From Alkaliphilus sp. (GTDB lineage: Bacteria; Bacillota; Clostridia; Peptostreptococcales; Thermotaleaceae), in NCBI GenBank assembly GCA_018335765.1, contig JAGXRU010000174.1, forward strand, positions 1-8,388: 8,388 nt of DNA. Direction: 5' to 3'. Position numbers and translations under genes: made by a program. Below, piece after piece: positions 1-4,648 of the stretch. Numbering within the stretch: position 1 is the stretch's first letter; the number at the start of each line of letters is the position of its first letter. The notes below the pieces were generated by a model that did not search any database, was not told the DNA's origin, and was given only the letters and a program-made list of their open reading frames with translations.

Positions 1-1
1 T

Positions 2-193
2 ATTCAAAAAGCATCTGCAATTATTACAGAGGATGGTGGATTGACCTCCCATGCCGCTATTGTGGGACTGCATATGGGAAAACCGGTTATTGTGGGGGCG
101 GAAAAAGCCACTAAGATATTGAAAAATGGAATGGCGATTACTGTTGATTGTACTCGTGGCTTAGTATACAAAGGAAAAGCTAAGGTTTTATAA
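2..193 (+). CDS. pyk: Pyruvate kinase, C-terminal fragment (5' end outside window)
   Basis: Only the last 63 codons are present, with the open frame running off the left edge and ending in TAA. The translation contains [29 protein letters not shown] and the ending [11 protein letters not shown]. This is the PEP-utiliser-like swivelling domain that Bacillus- and Clostridium-type pyruvate kinases carry as an extra C-terminal extension. The TSHAA segment corresponds to the phosphohistidine loop of PEP-utilising enzymes such as pyruvate phosphate dikinase; in pyruvate kinases the extension is not needed for the phosphoryl transfer from PEP to ADP. The same domain also ends PPDK-like and PtsI-like proteins in other arrangements, so the assignment to pyruvate kinase rests on the short C-terminal extension ending directly after GKAKVL. 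The main catalytic barrel is not visible. A terminator follows about 120 nt downstream. Confidence 0.85.
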   Translation: MQKASAIITEDGGLTSHAAIVGLHMGKPVIVGAEKATKILKNGMAITVDCTRGLVYKGKAKVL

Positions 194-246
194 CTAAATT
201 AAGATGTCCCCAGCCTTTTTAGGCGGCGGGTTACATTTAATTTTTT

Positions 247-270
247 CAGCGGGAGTTAAATCTCCCACTG
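247..270 (+). repeat. Imperfect hairpin downstream of pyk
   Basis: CAG-C-GGGAG and CTCCC-A-CTG form a stem of eight pairs with one C/A mismatch around a TTAAAT loop. It is preceded by a run of six T (241-246) and followed a few bases later by the GGGC-AAA-GCCC hairpin of the two-copy repeat. No T-run follows the stem, so it does not look like a terminator on the + strand. On the - strand the sequence after the stem is AAAAAA, again not terminator-like. It may belong to the same element as the neighbouring repeat. Confidence 0.5.
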
Positions 271-274
271 AAAT

Positions 275-301
275 CGTTGAATGACGGGCAAAGCCCTTAT
301 T
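275..301 (+). repeat. Short interspersed repeat, copy 1 (hairpin-bearing)
   Basis: These 27 nt match positions 7238-7264 at 26 of 27 bases, the one difference being A/G at 284 versus 7247. The unit starts CGTTGAATG, carries the perfect mini-hairpin GGGC-AAA-GCCC (286-296) and ends TTATT. In this copy TTGAAT occurs on both sides of the hairpin (277-282 and 300-305). Short subterminal hairpins with nearby tetranucleotide guides are typical of IS200/IS605 ends and derived miniature elements. A remnant of that kind is an inference; no transposase is present in the window. Confidence 0.6.
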
Positions 302-310
302 GAATACATG

Positions 311-345
311 AAGAAAAGCCGAATTGAAACAGTTCGGCTTTTCTT
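311..345 (+). terminator. Rho-independent terminator after pyk
   Basis: A perfect 13-bp stem, AAGAAAAGCCGAA (311-323) with TTCGGCTTTTCTT (333-345), encloses a 9-nt loop. The GC-rich core GCCGAA/TTCGGC is followed by a T-rich arm on the + strand and, because of the A-rich left arm, also on the - strand, so it could act in both directions. It separates pyruvate kinase from the thioesterase gene and lies just upstream of the thioesterase ribosome binding site, which argues that coding does not extend through it. Confidence 0.85.
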
Positions 346-367
346 ATCAACGGAGGAGGCTTTCAAA

Positions 368-793
368 ATGCAGTGGAATGATACTTATTTAAGGGTAAGA
401 TATCAAGAGACTGATCAGATGGGTGTTGTTTATCATGGTAATTACTATACATGGTTTGAAGTTGGCAGGTCTGACTTTTTTCGTTCATTGGGATACTCCT
501 ATGTGTTGTTAGAGAAAGAAGGGATTATTATGCCGATAATAAGTAGCTACTGCGAATATAAAATACCTGCAAAATATGATCAAGAAATACTAATTAGAAC
601 CAGAATAAATTCAATAAAGGGTGCTAGATTAGAGTTTAACTACCAAATATTACATAAGGAAGATAATGCTTTACTAGCTACAGGCAAAACAATACATGCT
701 TTCGCAGATAAAAATATGAAGCCTGTAAACTTTAAAAAAACAAATCCAGCGTTATGGATTATTTTAAATAAATGTACTGCTGAGGTGTTTTAG
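368..793 (+). CDS. Hotdog-fold acyl-CoA thioesterase (YbgC/4-hydroxybenzoyl-CoA thioesterase family)
   Basis: Predicted 141-residue cytoplasmic thioesterase that hydrolyses an acyl-CoA or acyl-ACP thioester. The family signature is clear near the N-terminus: RVRYQETDQMGVVYHGNYY followed by WFEVGR, with Asp16 in the position of the catalytic aspartate of 4HBT/YbgC enzymes and the conserved VVYHxNY segment after it. The length fits the 130-150 residues usual for a single hotdog domain. The start is placed at ATG 368, which has GGAGGAGG at 352-359, 8 nt upstream. An in-frame ATG at 281 would add 29 residues encoded by the repeat and the terminator stem, lacks a binding site and would precede the conserved domain, so it is rejected. 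The FxsA-family gene starts 2 nt after the stop codon, suggesting co-transcription. The natural acyl substrate cannot be deduced. Confidence 0.88.
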   Translation: MQWNDTYLRVRYQETDQMGVVYHGNYYTWFEVGRSDFFRSLGYSYVLLEKEGIIMPIISSYCEYKIPAKYDQEILIRTRINSIKGARLEFNYQILHKEDNALLATGKTIHAFADKNMKPVNFKKTNPALWIILNKCTAEVF

Positions 794-795
794 CC

Positions 796-1191
796 ATGTT
801 TATGAAATTAATTTTATTGTTTACGATGACTCCAGTGGTGGAATTGGCTATATTGTTTAAGATTAATGAATACATTGGACTTGGCTATACTATAGCCATT
901 GTATTGCTAACAGGTTTAGTAGGGGCATATATGGCAAAATCGCAAGGCAGAGCTATTTTGTCCCGAATCAGATTAGAAATGCAGGAAGGAAGAATGCCTG
1001 GAGATGAATTATTAAATGGGTTATGTGTACTTGTAGGCGGTGTTTTGTTGCTAACTCCGGGAATACTCACTGATAGTTTGGGTTTTATACTAGTTTTTCC
1101 TATAACTAGGCAAATGATGAAAATACACATAAAAAGAAAACTAAAAGATATGATTGAAGAGGGTAAAGTGAACTTGTTTTTCAGATGGTAG
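796..1191 (+). CDS. fxsA: FxsA family membrane protein (UPF0716)
   Basis: A 131-residue small integral membrane protein. Hydrophobic stretches lie around residues 3-20, 26-46 and 74-102 (the last possibly two helices around a proline), and the C-terminal tail is basic (KIHIKRKLKDM). FxsA-type features include the N-terminal TPxxELxxL-like segment (TPVVELAILFKI), the G-rich GLVGAYMAKSQGR turn, and LLLTPGILTDSLGF, which is highly typical of the family. In E. coli FxsA is known for suppressing F exclusion of phage T7 when overproduced; its role in Firmicutes is not established. ATG 796 is preceded by GAGGTG (782-787) at 8 nt; the ATG two codons later would be too far from this site. The ribosome binding site lies inside the thioesterase coding sequence, so translation is probably coupled. 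Confidence 0.88.
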   Translation: MFMKLILLFTMTPVVELAILFKINEYIGLGYTIAIVLLTGLVGAYMAKSQGRAILSRIRLEMQEGRMPGDELLNGLCVLVGGVLLLTPGILTDSLGFILVFPITRQMMKIHIKRKLKDMIEEGKVNLFFRW

Positions 1192-1238
1192 AATAAAGAA
1201 AAAAATAAGAAAGAATAAAGATATAGAAATTTAACTGT

Positions 1239-1266
1239 TTGAAAAAGCAATATCGTTTGCTATAAT
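1239..1266 (+). promoter_or_regulatory. Sigma-A-type promoter of the LacI-family gene
   Basis: TTGAAA (1239-1244) and a perfect TATAAT (1261-1266) are separated by 16 nt, giving an expected start near 1273 and a leader of about 35 nt to the ATG at 1307. No terminator was seen between the FxsA-family gene and this site, so read-through is also possible. Confidence 0.75.
1246..1261 (+). promoter_or_regulatory. Candidate autoregulatory operator in the lacI-type promoter
   Basis: The inverted repeat AGCAA-N6-TTGCT fills the spacer between the -35 and -10 elements. Its right half, CGTTTGCT, is identical to the right half of the perfect operator at 2785-2796, while the left half is spaced 2 bp wider. 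Binding here would block RNA polymerase, as expected for autorepression by a LacI-family protein. This is an inference from position and half-site identity. Confidence 0.45.
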
Positions 1267-1306
1267 AGTCTAAAGTAATAAAGAAACTTAATTGGGGATA
1301 GGGAAT

Positions 1307-2314
1307 ATGATTACCATAAAAGATATAGCTAAAAGAACAGGAGTTTCATACACAACAGTGTCAAGAGCCCTTAACGGTAAATCTGGTGTGAATTCATCTA
1401 CTAGAGATCAAGTTTTGACAGAAGCCAAAAGAATGGGATATCAACCTAATGGAATTGCCAGGGGGTTGGTAAAAAAATATACAAATTCAATAGGGCTTAT
1501 CATACCTGATATTACTAATCCGTTTTTTCCTGCTATCGCCAGGGGTGTCGAAGATGAGGCAAGTAAGCATGGCTACACTGTTTTCCTCTGTAATACAAAT
1601 TGGAATGAAAAAAGAGAAATGGCGTACTTAGATACTTTGCAAGAAAAAAGAGTTGATGGAATAATAATAAAACCTGCTGAAGATAATCAACAGAATCTTG
1701 AACACTTTAATATACCAATGGTTTCTTTGAATACAAAAACCTATAAGGGAACTGAAAGCTATGTAGACGTTGACAATGAAAAAGGTGGCTTCTTAGCAAC
1801 TAAGCATTTAATAGAATCAGGCTATAGGAGGATTGCTTTTATTGGTGGAAAAGTGAACTCTTATTCATACTCCAATGAAAAAAGAATAGAGGGTTACCAG
1901 AGAGCTTTAAAGACATTTGGAATTTCAATTGATGAGTCTATTATTTCTCACGGAGAATTTACTACAGAGAGTGGCTATGAGCAAATGAATCAGCTTTTTA
2001 AGAGGTTAAAAACACCTGATGCCGTGTTTGCTGGCAATGATCTTATTGCCTTAGGTGTTATGAATTCTGTCCAGGAATTTGGACTCAATATTCCTATGGA
2101 TTTTGGTGTCGTTGGTTTTGATAATATATATTTTGCAAAATTTCCACAGATACAGTTGACCACCATAGCGCAACCCGTGTATGATATCGGTAGAATAGCG
2201 TTTGAATTATTGTTATCCAACATAAAAAACAAAGAAAAATCTATCGAAAACAAGGTGGTACTTGAACCGGAATTAATCATAAGAAAAACTACGACTAATA
2301 GAAACTTAAAATAA
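1307..2314 (+). CDS. LacI-family transcriptional regulator of the adjacent sugar operon
   Basis: Predicted 335-residue DNA-binding repressor. The N-terminus MITIKDIAKRTGVSYTTVSR is a textbook LacI helix-turn-helix (residues about 3-24), with Tyr15, Thr16 and Arg20 in the base-contacting recognition-helix positions. A hinge helix (NGIARGLVKK, about 48-57) follows, then a periplasmic-binding-protein-like sensor domain (about 60-330) with DITNPFFP, FAGNDLIALGV and GVVGFDNI. The length is normal for the family. ATG 1307 is chosen because GGGGA (1294-1298) lies 8 nt upstream and the protein then begins at the usual position; a TTG at 1292 would put the ribosome binding site inside the gene. It has its own promoter and terminator and precedes a kinase-isomerase-transporter operon, so it very likely represses that operon. 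The effector is unknown. Confidence 0.93.
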   Translation: MITIKDIAKRTGVSYTTVSRALNGKSGVNSSTRDQVLTEAKRMGYQPNGIARGLVKKYTNSIGLIIPDITNPFFPAIARGVEDEASKHGYTVFLCNTNWNEKREMAYLDTLQEKRVDGIIIKPAEDNQQNLEHFNIPMVSLNTKTYKGTESYVDVDNEKGGFLATKHLIESGYRRIAFIGGKVNSYSYSNEKRIEGYQRALKTFGISIDESIISHGEFTTESGYEQMNQLFKRLKTPDAVFAGNDLIALGVMNSVQEFGLNIPMDFGVVGFDNIYFAKFPQIQLTTIAQPVYDIGRIAFELLLSNIKNKEKSIENKVVLEPELIIRKTTTNRNLK

Positions 2315-2337
2315 AAAAGCATCTTCGATGCTTTTTT
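2313..2337 (+). terminator. Rho-independent terminator after the LacI-family gene
   Basis: A perfect 11-bp stem, AAAAAAGCATC (2313-2323) with GATGCTTTTTT (2327-2337), closes on a TTC loop and ends in six T. It overlaps the last bases of the stop codon. The A-run on the left arm makes it potentially bidirectional. Confidence 0.9.
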
Positions 2338-2342
2338 ATTTT

Positions 2343-2357
2343 GTTAATGTTATTAAC
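2343..2357 (+). repeat. Inverted repeat GTTAAT-N3-ATTAAC (site 1 of 3)
   Basis: Two 6-bp arms around a GTT spacer, starting 6 nt after the lacI-type terminator. It shares its arms with the two GTTAATATATTAAC sites downstream but its spacer is 1 nt longer. The flank TTGTTAA resembles one half of the Rex redox-repressor consensus; the other flank (TTAACGG) does not match fully. Confidence 0.5.
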
Positions 2358-2370
2358 GGTAAAATATTTT

Positions 2371-2414
2371 TGATTTATTTCAAAAGTTAATATATTAACT
2401 TTTGAAATAAATCA
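2371..2414. repeat. Perfect 44-bp palindrome
   Basis: Positions 2371-2392 (beginning TGATTTATTTC) and 2393-2414 (ending GAAATAAATCA) are exact reverse complements with no loop. The central 14 bp, GTTAATATATTAAC at 2386-2399, recurs exactly at 2423-2436. It has only six G/C bases, lacks a GC-rich core and has no clean T-run behind it, so it is a poor terminator. It lies in the gap between the LacI-family gene and the operon promoter. Possible roles are an operator for a dimeric or tetrameric regulator or a remnant of a mobile element; neither can be settled here. Confidence 0.85.
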
Positions 2415-2422
2415 GTTCACAT

Positions 2423-2436
2423 GTTAATATATTAAC
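2423..2436. repeat. Palindrome GTTAATATATTAAC (site 3 of 3)
   Basis: An exact copy of the 14-bp centre of the 44-bp palindrome, 37 bp downstream centre to centre. The core GTTAA-N4-TTAAC has the arms and spacing of Rex-type operators (TTGTTAA-N4-TTAACAA), but the outer bases are TG and TT here rather than TT and AA. Confidence 0.55.
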
Positions 2437-2740
2437 TTTATCTCTGCAAAGATAAGCAAGGAATGATAACAAAAAAACATTAGAAGTGAAAATTCAGAAT
2501 AATTGCAAGCGAAGATTATTTAATTACTAGATAGCATAATAATACACTGTAATGTGAATGTTTAACAGTAAAAACAGGGCAGACAGATTGATTAAGAAAT
2601 GAGTAAAATGTTGATTTTTAAAAAATAAATAAACTAAAAATTATTAAAATACAAAATACAAGAATAAAAATTCAGCGCTTCTGCGACAAGGATTGTTAAA
2701 AAGATGACAACAATGTTCGGAATTTACAGATTATTAGCTA
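2437..2740. other. AT-rich gene-free stretch
   Basis: About 300 nt with stop codons in all frames on both strands and no recognisable protein remnant. The only structure noticed is a weak inverted repeat, TTATCT-N6-AGATAA (2438-2455). A short ATG frame near 2599 stops within ten codons. I see no RNA gene signature. Confidence 0.6.
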
Positions 2741-2769
2741 TTGACAATAAAAATAAGCTGTAGTAACAT
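2741..2769 (+). promoter_or_regulatory. Promoter of the kinase-isomerase-transporter operon
   Basis: A perfect -35 element TTGACA (2741-2746) is followed after 17 nt by TAACAT (2764-2769), a 4 of 6 match to TATAAT. The expected start is near 2776, which puts the perfect LacI-type operator at about +10 to +21 and gives an unusually long leader of about 270 nt before the kinase gene. Confidence 0.6.
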
Positions 2770-2784
2770 ATACTTAAATACTAC

Positions 2785-2796
2785 GCAAACGTTTGC
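2785..2796. promoter_or_regulatory. LacI-family operator GCAAACGTTTGC
   Basis: A perfect 12-bp palindrome with a central CpG, the layout expected for LacI-family proteins whose hinge helices insert at a central CG step. It sits just downstream of the predicted start site, a classic repression position. Half of it (CGTTTGCT) recurs in the promoter of the LacI-family gene. It is also one base off a catabolite-responsive element (cre, WTGNAANCGNWNNCW; C replaces T), so CcpA could bind instead of or as well as the local regulator. Confidence 0.7.
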
Positions 2797-2915
2797 TTTA
2801 ATAAAAAAACCTCGACAATAAACATTTTGGCTTAAACAACCATTGGAAGATAATTACCTCAATAGTCAATTATGAGCCCTTAAATTTAATAGAATGAAAA
2901 AAACATGAATAAAAA
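2797..2915 (+). other. Operon leader upstream of the tandem repeats
   Basis: This part of the predicted untranslated leader is AT-rich and contains no ORF with a ribosome binding site, no known riboswitch that I can recognise, and no convincing hairpin. The 12-mer GAATAAAAATTC at its end (2908-2919, running into the first tandem unit) also occurs at 2662-2673, possibly by chance given the composition. Confidence 0.4.
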
Positions 2916-3002
2916 TTCGCAACAAAATGAACAGCGTTGACTTTTTCGCAACAAAATGAACAGCGTTGACTTTTTCGCAACAAAATGAACAGCGTTGACT
3001 TT
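2916..3002 (+). repeat. Three exact tandem copies of a 29-bp unit
   Basis: Units lie at 2916-2944, 2945-2973 and 2974-3002, identical in all 29 bases. Each starts TTCGCAACAAAATG and ends AACAGCGTTGACTTT. They abut with no spacers, so this is a minisatellite-like array and not a CRISPR. The array ends 41 nt before the kinase start codon and lies inside the predicted leader of the operon. Because 29 is one less than a multiple of three, each ATG opens a 10-codon frame (MNSVDFFATK) that stops in the next unit with an ATGA overlap. The last unit's frame (2985-3047) ends overlapping the kinase ATG. None of these has a visible ribosome binding site, so translation is doubtful. Confidence 0.95.
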
Positions 3003-3043
3003 ATGGCAAGTTATTTTGAAAAGTTTAGAAGTCAGGTGAGAAT

Positions 3044-4015
3044 ATGAAACTAAATCATGATGAGATGCACAGCATAGCAGTAGATATCGGTGGTTCCAAA
3101 CTGATGGTTGGTATTGTGGACAGAGAGGGCAGAGTTCTTACTAAAGAAAAGGAATTTTTGAAAGCCGATATTAATGAAGATGAAATAATGGATTTAATAA
3201 TACAGACGGTAGCTAAAATAAGGCAGTATAACGATGAATTAATAATAGATGGTGCAGGCGTTGCAATACCAGGATTAGCTGATGTGGATAAGGGTGTTTG
3301 GGTATATTCTTGCTTTACCGGCATAAGAGATTATGAAATAGGTAGAATACTTTCATCAAAGCTTAACCTACCTGTCTATATTGATAATGACGTAAATGCC
3401 TGTGCTTATGGAGAAAAGCTCTATGGGGTCTGCATGAATGACAATGATTTTTTGTGGGTTACTGTGAGTAATGGAGTAGGCGGAGGAATCTTTTTAAATG
3501 GAGAGCTCTATAGAGGCCCCTTCATGAATGCAGGAGAAATAGGTCATCTCATAGTAGAAGAAAATAATCCGGCTGTATGTCCTTGTAAAAACAAAGGCTG
3601 TCTGGAGGCATATGCCGCTGGACCAGCCATTGTCAGAAGATATATGGAGAAAACGAAGTCAGTTTCGAGAGAGAACAAAGCAAATTTAACGGCAAAAGAT
3701 ATAGCAGATTTAGCGAGAGGTGGAGATTCAAAAGCCATGGAAACCTTTAGAGAAACAGGCGTATATCTCGGGAAAGCTATATCACATGCTGTCAATATAC
3801 TAAATGTGCAAAAAGTCATACTGGGAGGTGGGGTATCGCTTTCTATGGATCTTTTCATTGAACCATTACTTCAAACCCTTGACAAATGGGTGTTTAAAGA
3901 TGCAAACCCGAGACTGCTCATACAAAAAACAGCATTTGATGGGGATGCGGCACTAATAGGCGCAGCAGCAATATGTAAAAGAGGAGTAAAATTATATGAT
4001 GAAAGATGTACATGA
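3044..4015 (+). CDS. ROK-family sugar kinase
   Basis: Predicted 323-residue cytoplasmic ATP-dependent kinase that phosphorylates a sugar, probably the one imported by the downstream transporter. It has an N-terminal phosphate-binding loop (VDIGGSKLMVGIVD, residues 13-26), IPGLADVD (75-82), the catalytic IDNDVNACAYGE (113-124, Asp116 the expected base), the second ATP loop SNGVGGGIF (142-150), the ROK sugar-binding GEIGH (164-168), and the zinc motif CPCKNKGCLE (179-188) with Cys179, Cys181 and Cys186. There is no N-terminal helix-turn-helix, so it is a kinase and not a NagC/XylR-type ROK repressor. Glucose, mannose, allose and N-acetylmannosamine kinases all share these motifs, so the substrate is open. 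ATG 3044 follows AGGTG (3034-3038). The 3' end overlaps the isomerase gene by 20 nt. Confidence 0.92.
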   Translation: MKLNHDEMHSIAVDIGGSKLMVGIVDREGRVLTKEKEFLKADINEDEIMDLIIQTVAKIRQYNDELIIDGAGVAIPGLADVDKGVWVYSCFTGIRDYEIGRILSSKLNLPVYIDNDVNACAYGEKLYGVCMNDNDFLWVTVSNGVGGGIFLNGELYRGPFMNAGEIGHLIVEENNPAVCPCKNKGCLEAYAAGPAIVRRYMEKTKSVSRENKANLTAKDIADLARGGDSKAMETFRETGVYLGKAISHAVNILNVQKVILGGGVSLSMDLFIEPLLQTLDKWVFKDANPRLLIQKTAFDGDAALIGAAAICKRGVKLYDERCT

Positions 4016-4556
4016 ATATATAATTTCTCTGAAAAACTTAATTGACGATATTAATCCTGAAGAAATTCTGAAGGTTATAGAGGTTTTGCAAAAAGCTCAC
4101 AAAGCTAAGAATAAAATATTTATTGCCGGTAATGGAGGAAGTGCGGCCACAGCAAATCACTTTGCGTGTGACTTTGGGAAAAACGCCATTAAGGATGATG
4201 AAAATAGATTTAAAATCATATCACTTAGCGACAATAGTTCTGTAATCACTGCTTATGGAAATGACAATGGTTACGAAAACGTATTTTCAGAGCAACTAAA
4301 AAATCTTATGGAACCGGAAGATGTGCTTCTTGTCATTTCCGCCAGCGGGAGTTCCCCAAATATTATCAAGGCTGTTGAATATGCAAAAAAAAATGGCGGT
4401 GTGGTAATAGGATTATCGGGCTTTCATGGAGGAAAGCTAAGAGAAATGGCTGATATAAATATTAATGTGGCATCAGATCAATACGAACCTATAGAAGATT
4501 TGCACCTGATTATTACACATATCATAGTTACCTGGTTTAAGAAAAATGCAAATTAA
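3996..4556 (+). CDS. SIS-domain phosphosugar isomerase, GmhA/DiaA-like
   Basis: A 186-residue single-SIS-domain protein, the usual size for the phosphoheptose isomerase (GmhA) group. It has GNGGSAATANHFACDF (residues 45-60) and the phosphate-binding SASGSSPNI (115-123), both typical of GmhA/DiaA proteins, and ends with a helix carrying EDLHLIITHIIV. By my alignment to remembered E. coli GmhA, the zinc ligands His61, Glu65, Gln172 and His180 correspond to His55, Asp59, Glu167 and His175, so two ligands are replaced by other carboxylates. It is probably a cytoplasmic aldose/ketose phosphate isomerase acting after the ROK kinase; a non-catalytic sugar-phosphate-binding role is possible. ATG 3996 follows GAGGAG (3981-3986) at 9 nt; a second ATG at 3999 is less well spaced. 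The 20-nt overlap with the kinase implies coupled translation. No heptose-LPS genes are nearby. Confidence 0.85.
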   Translation: MMKDVHEYIISLKNLIDDINPEEILKVIEVLQKAHKAKNKIFIAGNGGSAATANHFACDFGKNAIKDDENRFKIISLSDNSSVITAYGNDNGYENVFSEQLKNLMEPEDVLLVISASGSSPNIIKAVEYAKKNGGVVIGLSGFHGGKLREMADININVASDQYEPIEDLHLIITHIIVTWFKKNAN

Positions 4557-4559
4557 AAA

Positions 4560-4595
4560 TTGATAATGTTGATAATGTTGATAATACTGATAATG
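4560..4595 (+). repeat. Four tandem copies of a 9-bp unit
   Basis: TTGATAATG at 4560-4568 and 4569-4577, TTGATAATA at 4578-4586 and CTGATAATG at 4587-4595. The run begins 3 nt after the isomerase stop codon and leads into a hairpin. It contains -10-like GATAAT and -35-like TTGATA hexamers, but none at a proper 16-18 nt spacing. Probably a slippage-prone microrepeat. Confidence 0.8.
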
Positions 4596-4619
4596 ACTCA
4601 AATACTAATTTGAGTTTTT
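4596..4619 (+). terminator. Intercistronic weak terminator or attenuator before the binding-protein gene
   Basis: ACTCAAA (4596-4602) pairs with TTTGAGT (4609-4615) across a TACTAA loop, with five T (4615-4619) overlapping the base of the stem. The 7-bp, AT-rich stem suggests partial termination, or a 3' end that protects the kinase-isomerase message while allowing read-through to the transporter genes. Confidence 0.55.
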
Positions 4620-4648
4620 ATAAAAAAAGATAAGAGGGGGAAACAAAA

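Noticed and set aside
281..367. N-terminal extension of the thioesterase from an ATG at 281
   Set aside because: It is encoded by the repeat and the 13-bp terminator stem, has no ribosome binding site, and lies outside the conserved hotdog domain. ATG 368 has an ideal GGAGGAGG box.
885..1250. Antisense ORF opposite the FxsA-family gene
   Set aside because: A frame shadow of a clearly conserved gene, with low-complexity Ser/Phe-rich translation and no family resemblance. The same holds for the other reverse-strand frames under the lacI-type, kinase, binding-protein, ATPase and permease genes.
1292..1306. TTG start for the LacI-family gene
   Set aside because: The bases 1294-1303 are the ribosome binding site of ATG 1307, where LacI-family proteins normally begin.
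2916..3002. CRISPR array
   Set aside because: The 29-bp units are directly adjacent with no unique spacers, and no cas genes are present.
2338..3043. Decayed gene in the long gap
   Set aside because: No frame on either strand gives a recognisable protein fragment, and composition is uniformly AT-rich with frequent stops. It is better described as regulatory and repeat DNA.
3044..4015. ROK protein as a transcriptional repressor
   Set aside because: It lacks the N-terminal winged-helix domain of NagC/XylR-type ROK repressors and keeps all kinase motifs.
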